Counted from the stretch's first letter, positions 1 through 13,102 are shown. The stretch: 64,000 nt of DNA from Puccinia triticina (GCF_026914185.1 NC_070563.1:1426001-1490000); one strand, 5' to 3'. Notes: a model not told the origin generated them from the letters alone. A program made the numbers and translations.

Positions 1-2928
1 TTTCAGCTATTATTGTTGAGGTGGACCAGGCTACAAGGGGACTGAAAGTGACATACACTGGGTCTTGTGACAGTGACTGGATACAAAGATAATAGCGGTT
101 CCAATTCAGTGAGTACTTCACCCTGGATCTGAGGCAAAATAGACTGGCCCCGTTTGGTGCTGATATAATTGGTGAAATAATCCGTGACATTTTGATTACT
201 AGAGTACAAGGCGGCTCCGCCGCTGAAAACCCAAATTCCAAGCCTCTTTTCTTCCTGGATTAAGGGTAGCAGACCATTGAATTTGATTTGCTCTGCAATT
301 CCCATTTATGTGTGAGTGTTTGTCCTCAATTTTCATATTATTGTTTTGTTGTTCAAGTGCAGATTTTTGGGGTAGGGGAAGATGGAGCCCTGGGACTTCA
401 ACAAGGTTACAGAATAAAAAGAAGAGTAGCTCTTCATGTCAAGTTGACACCACATAACCAGGCTCGATGGTGATTAATGTTATCCTGGGACCTACACTGT
501 GGTCTTATTTTTGTGCCTTTGAGGACTGTTTATCAATCTTAACACAACTCATTCTTAATTCCCATACTATATTTTATTAGATTACTCAATATTCTTGAAA
601 GGTTGATCATCAAAAAATTTATCTTCATAAATATTTGGATAGCAAATAGAAAGTCTGAAGTGGCTGTTCACACTATCAACTGAAATCACTCAAATCAACA
701 CCAAAGAAGTTGTGTTGGATTGAGGGTACATATAATCTTGATTCAATAGAACATTGTAGTTATTGAAATCTTTTCAAACACAGCTTCTTTGGAATGTATC
801 AAATGCAGGGGGGGCAAAGCTCAGTAGAAGATATAGACCTTGCAAATTACCTGGACAATTGAGACTAAGTGATGTGATCAAAGCTTCCAGCACAACTGTT
901 GTGGAGGCCAGCCAAGTGAGTATGATAGCTATCACTTATCATTGGCTTGATGTGCACCTCATAGTCGTTGAGAGGATTCTGGTTATTGGGCTCAAAAGAC
1001 GAAGACCCTCTGCAATGCTTCTTGCCCCAGGGGAGAAGCCCAAGCCAATGCCCTCGACCAGCTGGCACTTTGGCCGGGTTGGCAGTGTTTGATTTGCATC
1101 ATCCCCCTCGTAAAGCCTCCCAACAGGGCTAGGAGCATGACACCATTGAGAGGCCCAAGCCGACTGAAATCAAGGTTATTTTCCCGGCTGTATTCACTTG
1201 GTATCCTTGCTGCTGGCTAGGAGATTTTCTTGGAGGTGAATAGGAGGAGGGTACAAATGGAGTGTCAATTTATCACTTGTCAGTTCTGTTTTTTATGAAT
1301 CCTGGACTGACCAAGGAACTCTGGCGACTGTCAATCTGCCACAAGAGCAGCCAATACTGGAAGTCCAAAACAAGGCCAGCGACCCAGCCGCAGTTACGTC
1401 TTTGGACGAGAAGGAGGGCCCGAGCAGGATGGCCATCTCGCCGTCAAGGGCAAGGCCGCAGTTGGATGAGGCCATGAGGGCCTGGAAAATTGGGCGGGCG
1501 AGAACACGGCAAGCAAGGGGCCTGTCAGTGCAACCAATCATTGCTTGTACTCCATCAGGCTCTCAGCCAGCTGCGTGTTTGTTGCCAAGAGCGGGGTGAG
1601 GCTTCCACAGATCAGGAAAGTGCAGTTGATTATGTGACTTATGTTTGAGTACATTGAGGCAAGCTGGTGAAAAGGACGAAGTTGTTTTCAGTGTTGTATA
1701 AGAGGGGGATGTTGAACAGCTTACCCTCAAGTACAGTGCCATATCCCGAGCGGGCGGAGGTGAACAAGACCTGGACAAGTTTGATTCACAAGCTTTCAGC
1801 ATCCCCTCAGCTGCTTGGCCAACTGACCTTAACGCAAGCCAACCACTCTGGCCATTGGCAATCCTACTGAGCCCGGATTGGAGGTTGCCTTCTGACAATG
1901 AGCGGTGTAGAAATCACAACTGGGATGTTAAATTTCTCTTCCTGTTTAGCTCCAATAAATGAGATCCAGTATTGTTACTCACTTCAACTGCAGCGCTTCG
2001 ATCAGGCAAGGGGACGGCTGGGTATGTTGGCCTAGCCTGGCTTAGGCAGCTGACGGTGGGAGTAATGGGCTGACGGGGGGAGTACTCGGCAAAGCGGCTA
2101 AACTAAGGTGACGGTGATTCAAGCGGACTGGTTCCGCGCAGTTTGAATGGGGGCGCTCTGACGGCTTGACTGGCTGGGCAGGGTTTGAATGATAGGTTTA
2201 AGCGGCCCGACTGGCTGGGCGCGGTCTGAGAGAAGGGCTTTGAAGGCCTGGCGGTATGTTGGTTAAAAGGGGCGCTGTAAATGAAGTGCAACCGAGTGTG
2301 AGGTTGCGATGGGGGATGGGGCTGACCAGGGTTAAACTGAATCATCGTGTCTTCGTGTTGTGTTGGAGACAATCTAGAGGGAGGTCGGAACCATGACCAC
2401 TGATTCTAGGGCGGGTGTGGCAACCATGGCAAGGGAGATGAGAGGGGCGGTGTTACTTTGAACTGGGGGCGGTGTGGTCTGTCTTGGTTAAAAGGCGCGA
2501 GTTGATGGGCGTAGTCCCCCAGGGGGATTGGAGATGCTGAAATTCCAGCTATCCGTCTCCCTCAACCCTTCCGCTGCAGCACGTGCGCAGTTTGAAGGGC
2601 AAAGAGTGGGCCCCCCACTGGTCACCAGCCTTTGCTGCTGGCCGGGGGCCTTCACGTCCAGTCCTTTTGTCCCGTGCGCTTGATGCGGGCTGGGGGCTGA
2701 GCCTGTGGCACAGCACTTCTGCTGATGTTGGAAGGCTACTGGAGTTGTTGAATAATTGCAGATTTTAATTTCTCTATTTATACTTTGGGGGAACTCATGA
2801 TTTTTTTTTCTTCGCTTTTTTAATCTTGTAGGGGGAACCCATGGTTGTGTTTTTCTGAGATTTGTAAATTCTAGGGGGAACCCATGAATTTTTTTTTTTT
2901 TGGAATTCTGGAAAATCTGTGTCTTTAA
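1..2928. other. Unassigned sequence, no recognisable gene
   Basis: Short open frames occur on both strands (for example 305-3 minus and 763-1092 plus), but none has a domain I recognise, a convincing start context or a consistent exon chain. The stretch 2790-2900 repeats the phrase TAGGGGGAACCCATG followed by T-runs. I read it as intergenic or old transposon-derived DNA. Confidence 0.4.
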
Positions 2929-3099
2929 TGGAGGACTTCCCGTTGATCTGGAAATCCAGATCTGAGCCGCCAGATTTCAGATTTCGCAGGGAAATCTCGG
3001 TCCCCGAAGCTCCCCGAAGGGATCCAGAGTTCCAGATTCCAGATTCCCCTGCGAAATCTGGAATTCCAGATTTATTCAAAGTTGACGGGAAGTCCTCCA
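2929..3099. mobile_element. Inverted-repeat MITE, TGGAGGACTTCCCGT family
   Basis: The ends are perfect inverted repeats: TGGAGGACTTCCCGT at 2929-2943 and its complement at 3085-3099. The 171-bp body is itself largely self-complementary, with fragments of the kind AGATTTC, GGAAATC and CCAGATT on both sides. There is no coding capacity. Related termini occur at 28618-28779, 41849-41988 and, one-sided, at 35707. A target duplication is not obvious, so the superfamily is left open. Confidence 0.75.
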
Positions 3100-3231
3100 A
3101 TAAACTTGGATTTCACCCAAAATAGAATGCAATTCAATATATTGCTGGCGTTTGTCAGTCCATCAAAATAAACCCAGCCAGCCAACCACCCACCTCTTGA
3201 TCAACCAAGAAAGTGAATGGACGAACTCACC

Positions 3232-3750
3232 CTGCACTCGATGACCACCCACCCGGTCATTGAGTGGCTATAGCCTATGACCCACCTAATCCACTCGATG
3301 ACATAGTTGGTCATTGAGTGGATGTATTGTCACCCGATGAACAGGACGGTCATCGAGTGGACTTATATCCACTTGATGGCCCGGTCGGTCATCGAGTGGA
3401 CTTATATCCACTCAATGGCCCGGTCGGTCATCGAGTGGACTTATATCCACTCGATGGCCCGGTCGGTCATCGAGTGGACTTATATCCACTCGATGGCCCG
3501 GTCGGTCATCGAGTGGACTTATATCCACTCGATGGCCCGGTCGGTCATCGAGTGGAGTATGTTCCACTCGACAACTGACCGGGTCACTGAGTGGATACCT
3601 ACTCCACTTGATGACCAACCGGGCCATTGAGTGGAGTATTTATCCACTCGATGACCAACCGGGCTATCAAGTGGATAAGTCCATCCAATGACCCGGTTGG
3701 TCATCAAGTGGAGTGTTGTATCCACTCAATGACCAACCGGGCCATCAAGT
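3232..3750. repeat. Palindromic 39-bp minisatellite
   Basis: Tandem units of 39 bp carry CGAGTGG and CCACTCG facing each other, separated by GATGGCCCGGTCGGTCAT. The central units (about 3350-3550) are almost identical; units toward both edges drift and change length. Because each unit is an inverted repeat, all frames stay open on both strands, which explains repetitive false open frames here. The core TCGATGRCC(GG) recurs in the array at 35489-36787. Confidence 0.85.
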
Positions 3751-3938
3751 TGGGTCTGATTTAGCTGCCGATATATCGGCATGTAGGAACCGTAATTACA
3801 GATTATTTCATATTTTGAATATGTTGGTTTGCCAAACGCCATAGGCATTTTACCAATATAATCGTGAAATATTTGTGAAATATGTCGCTGATTATATCGG
3901 TGCCAAATGGGGCCTAAATACAACATGTAGTTTCAATG

Positions 3939-4352
3939 GTGTATCCGCTGCGCTACGCTCAAAAAAGCGGCCTTTCAGCGTAGCGCAGCGGTTGACCGCT
4001 ACGTGACCAGACCAAAAAGCGATGGCGCAGCGAGAACACCGCTGCGCTACTCGCTACACGCAGCGTCCGCTACCTTCCCAGGGTCATTAGCGAAAGCAAA
4101 AATTTGCTACGCTACCCACTAAATTAGCGGATAGCGGGCCAGTTATATCTTCCACACGTGTTTTTATGTGTGTTTTAAAACCTTTTTTTTTTTTGCTCCC
4201 ACATGGCATAGAGAAAAGTGGCGCTGACAGCTACGTGATTGCTTCTTTAGCGCGCTGTTTTTTGAGTTTTTTTTTTGGGAAAATCAAAAAGCGTGTAGCG
4301 CAGCGACCCGAAAAATTGCTGCGCTGCGCTATACGCAGCGCAGCGGATACAC
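3939..4352. mobile_element. Foldback element rich in GCTGCGCTACGC
   Basis: GTGTATCCGCTGCGCT at 3939-3954 is matched by its exact complement at 4337-4352. The interior carries many copies of CGCTGCGCTACG-like words in both orientations and no coding frame. No clear target duplication was seen, so this is called a foldback or MITE-like element rather than assigned to a superfamily. Confidence 0.65.
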
Positions 4353-5335
4353 TGTTGGTAGTTTGGATAGAAACATACACAGAGTATAAGAAGGATCTCA
4401 ACAATTATGCACTTATTTTTTCCAAAAACATTACATTCTTTTGGAACCTTTCTGTCCATCCTCCAATAACTCAGAGCTGAGGAGGCATGGTTTGTAAGTG
4501 TTCTAGTCAAAAGAAATGTCATGAAAATTTTCTTCCAGGCACTGTACCTCCGGGCTGTGCAGAGTGTGTCTACACATGACGTCTCATCATCAAAGTCAAA
4601 AGACCTCCTCGTTTGCTATTTGTAAATTGAGCTTTCAAAAAAGGCTTTCAGGAATCGGAGCTCGGATACGATTGGACTGTTGCAGGCCGGCAAGGTTACT
4701 GGGTGTGTATGCAGCCTTGGCTTCTATGTTTCTATCAAAAATGCCTCCCAAAACCCTAGCTACTCACCATTCGCCCCAATAATGCCGTATTATGGCATGA
4801 AGCACGATGGAATCCCAGAGGGTGCACCCAGGCACGCTTTTTGTTGTTTGTTGTTTGTTTGAAAACCGAGAATCACACCTCCCATCTCGGGCCGATACAA
4901 TTGATCGATTGGGCCGAGGAGACGGCAAACACTCGTCCTGATATCCGTCATTAATTCAGTTTGTGTACACTTTGTTTATAACCAAGGATAGGCGCCGAGG
5001 AGGCCGTACAACAGCAATGTGCCGGTAGTTGAATCACCTCCGGGCGACTGGTTCATAAGGGTGCCAAGGTGCCTGGGCCATGGTGACGGCAGGGTGCAAT
5101 GGCGATTCAACTGGGCGGGCGTCTGTTACATGACCGCATTAGAAATTCGAAGGCAGGGTACATAAACAATTGTGGCGTAAAGCTTCTTCCGGGTTTTTGT
5201 TGGTGGATTGCTCCAATTTGTGCTGACAAGAAAGCACACATATATATATTAAGGAAGTTACGACTTACCATGTACGTTTTCCCCAGTCCCTTCCTTAACA
5301 CCGCCGTGCCCAGCTTCATCCCCTCCACCTAATTA
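4353..5335. other. Intergenic, 5' region of the multicopper oxidase gene
   Basis: No gene is recognised here. An A+T-rich CATATATATATT stretch at about 5239-5250 lies roughly 90 bp before the multicopper oxidase start codon and could act as its TATA region; the stretch just before the start is pyrimidine-rich, as is common in fungal promoters. Assignment rests on position only. Confidence 0.35.
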
Positions 5336-7736
5336 ATGGCTTTGCTCCGCAGTTTCTCTTGTCTTTCAGTTTTTCTTTTTGCTCTACAGTTAATTTTCCT
5401 TTTGCAGAGTTCTAATTCCCAAAAGACTTCCCAACTCAGTTCTAGCCCTCATTCCAGCTTTGATCCGAATGAATTTTCTAGAAGAACAGTGGTACTTGAA
5501 ATTACAGAGCAAGTTATATCAGCCGATTGCACCAAGAGGCCCTCGGTAGTTGTCAACGGGACATTTCCAGGACCAGAACTACGTTTCAAGGTAGGCGAAA
5601 AAATTAAAATTAGGGTGACTAACCTCTTGAAGAAAGACAATGTGACGATTCACTTCCACGGGCTCTCTACAGTTGGAGCACCATTTTCAGATGGCACTGA
5701 GAAGATATCCCAAGTTGAGTTCCAGTTCAATAATTACGAGCTCAGTCATGATAATACACGCAGATCCGAGAGTTTCAATAGCTGAAAAATACAAAACCTT
5801 TGTTTAGTATGCCATTCCGCCAGGTGGAGGACAGTTTGACTACATATTTTTGCTAGACTTTGCCGGTACATTGTCAGTCTCTTCTTTTTCCTTAGTAATA
5901 ATGAATAGGTGGACAGGATTGCGATACATTTTCGCTGATTTATGCCCGCATATCACACTTATAGTATCTATCATGATCATGTTGGCTTTCGCTTGATGAC
6001 CTGCCATGGCGCATTCATCGTTGAGGACGCCCACAGGCCACCTTTCAAATATGACGAAGAGCGCGTATTGCTATTTGCCGATTATTACCATAAGCTCGAT
6101 GAACAACTCGCGATTGGCCTCAAATCAGTACCATTTCAATGGATCGGCGAACCTCAAAGCATTGCGGTCAATGGCAATGCTCTGGGAAAATGTGATTTAA
6201 CAAGCCCCTTTGGCTGCAACACCAACTGCCACCACCATCGCCTTGTTGTCAAGCCGGGTATGACATACAGAGTGAGGTGCGTGCAATTTCATCAACGGAA
6301 AACACAGCAGTCAAGGTATTGAAGAGCTGTTGAAAGAGTTTTCTGATTTTTGTTTTGTTTTGGATTTCTTTAGAGTGATTGGTATCACAGTCCTTACATA
6401 CTTGTACATTGGCATTGAAGACCATGAAGATCTCTCAGTCATAGAAGTAGATAGTGGCTACGTTCGTCCCGTGTCAACTAAACACATCCAACTCCATTCC
6501 GGCCAACGTTATTCATTTTTGCTGAAGACAAAAAGTCGTGAAGAGCTAAAAAAGCATGGATCTAAAAGAGATTTTTGGGGGAGGCTCGAAACCAGGTGGC
6601 GGCCGATTCGTGATCAAGGAGCTTTTGTACTGCACTACGAGGATGATTCAACCTCAACCTCGATTGGCCCTTCGGTTAACACCAAGCCCCTTGACCTTTC
6701 TCTAACACCATTTCCCAACCCAAAGGAGTTCAACAAAATAGTCCATTTGCCTAACGAGGGGAATACTTGGTTGGCTGACACATTCGAGCCACTAGACCCC
6801 AAGGAAGTTGCACCTACGGCCGCAGAAGTAACACGTAGAATTTTTATCCAGGGTCAGCAGGTCAAGATGGCTGATGGGCGCATCAATTGGTTTGTTAATG
6901 GAGAGAAAGTGAGTTTAATTTCGGACATTTCCGGTCTTGCTCAACCTAAACACTGAAGCCCTATATCTTCCCCCCCCATAAGTACGTTGAGACGCAGCCG
7001 AAAGTGCCTTTCTTGGTGAGAGCCTACACTACCAAGATAAAACCGGACTACAAAGCCGCTGCCAGAAACAACGGATTCGATAAAAAACTAGGAGCTTATC
7101 CAATCAAATTGAATGATGTGGTGGAAATTGTGATAGTCAATCAAGCATCTTCGATTGGTGTGAGCGAAGTGCACCCTTGGCAGTAAGTCGTCTCAAATCC
7201 GCCTTCCGCGATCAATATGTTAGTTGACATTTTCTATCTGCGCATTCTAGTCTTCATGGACAAGAGTTCTACGTGATAGCACACGGGACTGGAGCTTTTA
7301 CCAAAGCCAAGCTAGCTGAAGCAGAAGCACACCAAAAGAGGCATATTCGTCGAGATACTGAGGTTATCTTCACATCACAGCGGGGTGCCTCTTATAAGGG
7401 TACTACCGTCCCGCCCGGCACGGTGACGGGATGGATGGTACTGAGAATGAAGGCACAAACTCCGGGTGCTTTCCTAATGCATTGTCACACTCAGGTGAGA
7501 ACAATGTTGCTTTCACCTAATTCTGAATGGATCCCCATCAGAACTGACAATCTTTCATCAGCCGCATGCTCTTATGGGCATGGGTGTAGTCTTATTGGTA
7601 GGGATCGAAAACCTCCCGCCATTACCAGAAGGATATCTCAAGAAATATATGTAAGTGCTCAAAAATTCACAACACATGTTCCGAGAAAGCTTGCTCTGAC
7701 TCCATGTCTCCACCCAGAAAACCGACCAAATATTAA
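5336..7736 (+). CDS. Secreted multicopper oxidase (laccase/ferroxidase type)
   Basis: Multicopper oxidases take single electrons from phenols or metal ions such as Fe(II) and reduce oxygen to water. Eight exons join in frame into 613 aa: 5336-5713, 5808-5872, 5965-6276, 6374-6908, 6983-7182, 7251-7494, 7562-7650, 7718-7736; all introns are GT-AG. Residues 1-28 form a hydrophobic signal peptide, so secretion or surface location is expected. The four copper motifs are present: HFHG (106-109), YHDHVG (150-155), HPWHLHG (494-500, restored only across the intron 7183-7250) and HCHTQPHALMGM (574-585, across intron 7495-7561). Length fits the three-cupredoxin family. The second motif has Asp between the two histidines where many relatives have Ser. 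Substrate (phenol, iron or cell-wall precursor) cannot be decided from sequence. If the last intron is not used, a stop at 7652-7654 ends the protein a few residues earlier. Confidence 0.88.
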
Positions 7737-8313
7737 AACTTCAATATGAAATTCTCAACTCGAGACAGGAAGCAAGGGATCTTTTGTTTAATAGAATCTC
7801 TTTTATTTAACTTGCTTTTTCTTCTACCTTCCACCTCCTGATATCCCAATGTAGATTGAAAAAAAAAATTGTTCCTTTCAAAGCTTATTAAGGCTCCATT
7901 TGGCAGCCATGATGTTGCAGGAATTTTTTTTGAATCTGCCGGTTTTGTTGACCAAGAGCAATGTCACATTTTTCATATCCTTTCCGCATGATTTACCTTG
8001 ACAGATGTGAGATAAGGCCAAAGGCCAAAACTAATCCCGGAGCCAGCATCCTCCATTTAGTTCTTGAGCAGGCTTAAAGAAAAACTGAGTTCATATTCTG
8101 AACTGGATCAAGTTCAGTTCTTTACCCTGCCTGCTCTTGCACAAGCCTATAGGCCCCTGCCCTCTGCCATTACGTAAGGGGCCAACTGACTGCTGGTTCT
8201 GTTAAACAAGGAAATGAGGCCGCAGGGAAGTCGGGGCAGAAACAGGCAGTAGTCAATCTTGAACTCATTCCATACCACAAAAAAACTTGGGAAAAATCCA
8301 AGCATTCTTCATC
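7737..8313. other. Intergenic, no feature recognised
   Basis: This A+T-rich stretch follows the oxidase gene. No gene, long repeat or RNA was recognised. Confidence 0.4.
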
Positions 8314-8359
8314 TACATATAACTAAAGAAATGGCCTCTGGGGGCCAAACAAACCAGTA
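8314..8359 (+). repeat. 46-bp dispersed repeat, copy 1
   Basis: The stretch containing AATGGCCTCTGGGGGCCAAA and ending in CAAACCAGTA recurs with few differences at 14958-15003. Both copies are followed by differing sequence, so this may be one end of a transposon family. It lies upstream of the Helitron helicase relic, but a structural link is not shown. Confidence 0.55.
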
Positions 8360-9282
8360 AAAATTTCTGTCAATGCAAGTAACGCCGGCGTCAATATCCT
8401 GTACAAATTCTGTCATGTGAGTAACGCCGGCGTCGATGTTCTTTTTGTACTGACAAGTCCGTTCCACCCTGTTCATGCAGCTTTTTGGTTTGAACCAGAC
8501 TGCTTGATCAACTTTGAAATCTGAACAGACTCCCTCTTCCGTCTCTGAATCAGCACTGCAGCAGTGATCATTTGAATGGAATCCCTCAGTTCCGTCTCAG
8601 AATCCGTCCGAGCAGTGATCTGCTGGAATGGAATGATAACTTTGTACAGCATGCCTGCCCGCTCCCTTCAACAGACTCGCTGGGGTGTGTTGACTCCGTG
8701 CATCGGACTCGCTTGGGTGTGTTACTCCGTTCATTGGACTCTAGAAATGGGTCACCCAGTCCTTTCAGGGTAATCGACTCCCTTCAACGGACTTGCTGTG
8801 GGTTTTGTGGACTCTGTTCAACGGAATCTCTTAGGGATGGTCACCCAGTTCGTCCATTAGGTGGACATCCACACCTAATCAATCTCCATGGGTAATCAAC
8901 CTCATCGTCTATTTCCATGACAATTCTGCTTCATTGAACTTGGCTACACACAAACAACTGAGTCTCTTGAAGCAATCTGCTTCATCAAACACCACTACAC
9001 ACAACAACCAATTCCGTTGAAGTAATCTGCTTTGTCCAAATTGGTTACACATCTACAACCCTGTGGATTTTACCCGTCTGCACCTCCATCTCAGAACATA
9101 TATAATCACACATTGTGCTGTTAGTTCCCTCAAGTTCAACCAATCCACTCATCAGACACCAAACATTGCCTTTGATTAGTATACTATCCCCCTCATCATC
9201 ACACCTCATACTTTCCCCCTCACCACACCTCAATTAACTTCCTCATTCCAATTCTCAAATCTTTCCTTTTTTCATTGCAAAA

Positions 9283-9582
9283 ATGCAACAATCCAATGAA
9301 CAGTTGAGAAGAGCTTATGCTGCGGAATGGCAAGCTAGATTCAGAGAAAGGCAACAATATTTTGCTCTATCTTCTACCCCTTCATTGTCTTTTCACAATG
9401 TACAAAACAAGGGTGTCATACAAAGGGGTCTTATTGATCCTCATGTTCATTCTACAAAAATAATGTCTCATCTATACAATGATCTGGAAAATCTTCATGT
9501 AAACAATACCATCAGGACAGGATCATTTGTGGACAACAATTTTGCTCGTCAACAGACCAGCCACTTTAGGGAATACCTATAA
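9283..9582 (+). pseudogene. Unidentified 99-aa frame upstream of Helitron helicase relic
   Basis: A frame with a plausible ATG encodes a charged, Gln/Arg-rich start and a His/Leu-rich middle. I do not recognise a family. It precedes the decayed Helitron helicase on the same strand and may be part of the same polyprotein or an unrelated leftover. No Rep-type HUH motif was seen in it. Confidence 0.3.
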
Positions 9583-9922
9583 TCACAACACACTTCAACC
9601 AACAACCTCCCAAAATCAACACCCCTGAAAATCTGATGAATGGAAATTCTTACCATTTGTATAGGAGAATTTACAATGAACCAACAATCACAAGAGGGAT
9701 AACCACTTTATAATTGACAACTGCTGGGTTGTGCCCTCCAATTCATACTTATCAGCCAAATTTCACTGTCACATCAATGTAGAAATATGTGCAGTCAAAT
9801 ACCTGTACTAATATTAGATGGGGTGAATATATTCAGAGCTTCTTGATGGGTAGCAGCTCCAGCAGCATGCTAGAGGATTTTCTCTTTCAAACTATCTGCA
9901 AATTATCTCTCTATAATTTGTT

Positions 9923-11790
9923 TTGACATTCAGCACTATACATGGCACCCCACAAGCAAAGAATGGAAGCCAAGGCAGAGGGGTTTTTCAATTGGTAGAA
10001 TTTCTGCAGTTTATCATTCTGTTCCAGAAAGATGGCATTTACGGCTACTACTCAATCATGTCACTGGTGCAACCTCTTTTGAGGATCTTTGTACATTTTG
10101 GAGACAAATTGATAACAGTTTTTGTTCAGCTTCTTTGGCCCAGGGTCTGTTGGAAAATGATCATTATTTGGAAGCCACAATGGCTGAAGCAAATGAAACA
10201 ATGATGCCATCTTATTTGCAAAATTTATTTGGCATAATTATAGCAACATTTCAACCTTCATACCCTCTGTGTTTATGGAATTCTTCCTATTACATGACTG
10301 AAGACTGGAGATCCATCAGGGATTTCAAGATGATGCACTCATGACAAATCAGATGATTGAAGTGATCAATCCAATCCTTTTACAAAATGGTCTTCAACGT
10401 GTGGATATCTCAAATTGACAATGCAAATCATTTGAACAATCAGCAGAGATCAGCATTTGATTGATCAGATCATCAATGCATGTTATTCAGAACAACCTGC
10501 TTGCTTCTATAATGATGGTACAGGGGGATCTGGAAAGACTTTCTGATACAACTGCTTACTGGAAAATGTCAGATAAACCCAAAGAGTTGCTATCACAGGT
10601 GCAGGAAGTGGTGAGCTCTCATTTTCCCAACCATACCATCTTAATTTGTATTCTCTCTGAACCCACAGGAATTGCAGCTATGAACATGCAATATGGCAGG
10701 ACTGCTCAGTTGAATTTTGGAATTCCTCAAAAGCTTCTTCAAAATTCAGTTTCTTCAATCACAAAACATTCTCAAAAGGCTGATGTGTTGAGGCAATCAA
10801 ATCTTATCATTTGGGATGAAGCCCCAATGACACATAGACATGCCCTTGAATTGGTAAACACTGAGACAGATTACTCCAAGACTTGATGGATTCAGATCAA
10901 CCCTTTGGTGGCAAGGTAATTGTACTTGGAGGTTATTTACGTCAGGTTTTACCAGTGGTGCGGAAGGGAACATGTCCCCAGATTGTTGATGCAAGCATTG
11001 TCAACTCTTACTGCTGGAGATACTTCCAACAAAATATCATCTAACTTCCAGCCAATATGTGTGCAGCAGGTGATCCTCAATTTCAGCAGTTTCTCTTATC
11101 CATTGGAGATGTGAAGGTATCACTCAATCAAACAACAAAATCAACCCACCTACTTCTATGGTTATTCATGGGGGTTCTCAGGAGCAAAATTTGAATCATC
11201 TCATAATACTGCAAGAATATTTCTTTAAAACAAATCAACTCTAGAATTCTAGAATCCATTCCATCTCAGGGGAGAACTTACACAAGCTTTGATTCTGTGG
11301 AAGATGATCCCCAAAACCTATATTTGCAAGAGTATATCAAAGGGTTGAACATCACAGGGTCCCCACCTCATATTCTTCAACTGAAATGTGGAGTGCCAAT
11401 AATAATGCTCAGGAACCTTGATTGGACAATGGGACTTTGTAATGGAACCAGGTTGATTGTGGAAAACTTGGGTCCAAATGTGATTCACGCAAGAGTCATA
11501 TCAGGTAACAGAGTTAATGATTCTGTGGCTATCCCTCACATTCCTTTCATATCTTACCCAGACAATTCTGCACTGCCTTTCAAGCACATTTGAAAGCAAT
11601 TTCCTGTCAATCTGGCTTTCTCCCTGACAATTAATAAATCTCAAGGCCAAACAATTGGAAATGTTGGTATTGTTCTTCATGAAACTGTTTTTAGTCATTG
11701 CCAGCTCTATGTTGCACTTTAAAGAAGCAAGTCAAGCCAAACTACAAAGGTAGTGATTCCTCAGCCTGAACTTAAGTGGCCAGGCTTCAT
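9923..11790 (+). pseudogene. Decayed Helitron helicase (Pif1-type)
   Basis: Fragments in three frames follow the order of a Helitron-encoded Pif1 helicase. First comes the pre-helicase segment (10012-10345) with phrases such as TGATSFEDL and AQGLLENDHY. Walker A, GTGGSGKTF, is at 10517-10543. Then comes IIWDEAPMTHRHA at about 10807-10845, the Walker B region, and KVIVLGG(D)-like sequence near 10914. The C-terminal segment (11297-11720) has GVPIIMLRNLDW and [13 protein letters not shown]. The frame must shift between these blocks and stops interrupt it, so it cannot make the helicase. No Rep/HUH endonuclease domain or CTRR-hairpin end was identified, so element boundaries are unknown. Confidence 0.8.
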
Positions 11791-12254
11791 ATGAAACTTA
11801 AAACATTGTTTACACGGAATTTCTTTCTCATGTTCAGAGTTCATGAATTTCCCTCATCAATATTTCCCCAAAAATTGTCTTTCCAGCACAACTTTTGTGT
11901 CTTCTTGAAAAAAACTTGAATTTATTTCACCAGTTTGCACTAATTTTGGTTTCTTACCAAGTTTTCATTTCAAATTTGCTTTCCTTTGACTGAATGCCTG
12001 TTATGTAGATAGTCACCCAGGAATTGCAACATCAAAGTTTTTAAAACTTTAATCTGTTTCTTTTGAGCTGTCACATTAACCTTTTGCCTTTCACCTCCTG
12101 TGATTTACAAACCCCTATGACTTTAAAATTTGGGGGCTTCCCCTTGTAAGACAATATGTGATGTGTAATTACCTAATTTGATACACATCACTTCAAACTT
12201 TCATATATTGATTTGCCACAAAAGATTGGATCAAGTGAGATCAAGTTGTTTTTT
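11791..12254. other. A+T-rich spacer
   Basis: No gene or structured repeat was recognised between the helicase relic and the foldback element. Confidence 0.4.
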
Positions 12255-12734
12255 TACGGACTTACTTTGCGCACTGCAAAAAACTCTTTGCGCACTGCAC
12301 AGTGTGCGCAGTCCCAAACACTTCACGCACTGCGGGTGAAATACATACTTTTTTCAAGATGTTTTCTGACCAATCACTAAACAGGCTTTTAATTGGTCTC
12401 TCTGAATTTTTTGGGAGTTTTTTGAAGCATTCTTCCATGTTTAAAAGAATCATAAAAAACCAGAACAAAGGTAGGATGTGAGGCAGTGGTGGGCAGATAC
12501 GTTACTTTATGTTACGGCAGTGAAATTGGATAAAATAACATCTTTTTAGTTATCCAAATTGGCCATTTTGGTAATGTACAAAATTTGGGCAGTAAAGTAT
12601 AGTAAGGTAAATTTTTTTTCAACCTGATTTTTTATGTTTTTGGTAACATAACTTTTTTGATATGGGGCTTTTTGTAAGAGGGGGTTGAGCTTATTGAAAA
12701 AAAAGGAAGTTGGTATCATGTCTTTACACAGCGG

Positions 12735-12830
12735 GCAATTGGATGTCGCACGCAGCCCGCAGAGACACCCAAGTAAAGGGGGTCCCCTTGGCTCAGGTGT
12801 TGCTGCGGGCTGCGTACAACATCTGATTGC
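12735..12830. mobile_element. Short palindromic MITE
   Basis: The arms GCAATTGGATGT...GCAGCCCGCAG (12735-12770) and CTGCGGGCTGCG...ATTGC (12795-12830) pair with each other around a centre holding AAGGGGGTCCCCTT. A diverged right half (GTAAAGGGGGTCCCCTTGGC onward) recurs at 15274-15340, so this is a dispersed family. Confidence 0.6.
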
Positions 12831-13037
12831 TTGCAGTTAGGGTGTTCAAAGTTGACTCGCATAAAATCATAACACCATAAAATCATAAAATTCTAAGCTG
12901 AAAATATATGTTGCACCCAAGCACTCAAATTAGAGCAACATTTCTAGAATGGTACATATGAAATCATCACTTGAAAGTTTTATGATTTTATGATTTTATG
13001 CATTGAAAATTTTATGATTTCAACTTTGAACACCCTT

Positions 13038-13102
13038 AATGTTAGCTTATTGGTTAAGGCTTGCCTCTCTGAGGGTAGTGATGTTTGGAGTTGCGGGTTC
13101 AA
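13038..13102 (+). repeat. tRNA-derived fragment (SINE head)
   Basis: TTAGCTTATTGGTTAAGG resembles a pol III A box, and GCGGGTTCAACT about 45 bases later resembles a B box and T-loop. There is no complete cloverleaf. The sequence runs straight into the next repeat at 13103, which suggests one element inserted into another. Confidence 0.45.

Noticed and set aside
3307..3630. Long repetitive open frames over the 39-bp array on both strands
   Set aside because: The unit length is a multiple of three and palindromic, so frames stay open automatically; there is no start context, no domain and no splice support.
3232..3750. CRISPR array
   Set aside because: Regular palindromic units might suggest one, but the units are contiguous with no unique spacers, and the window is clearly eukaryotic with spliced genes.
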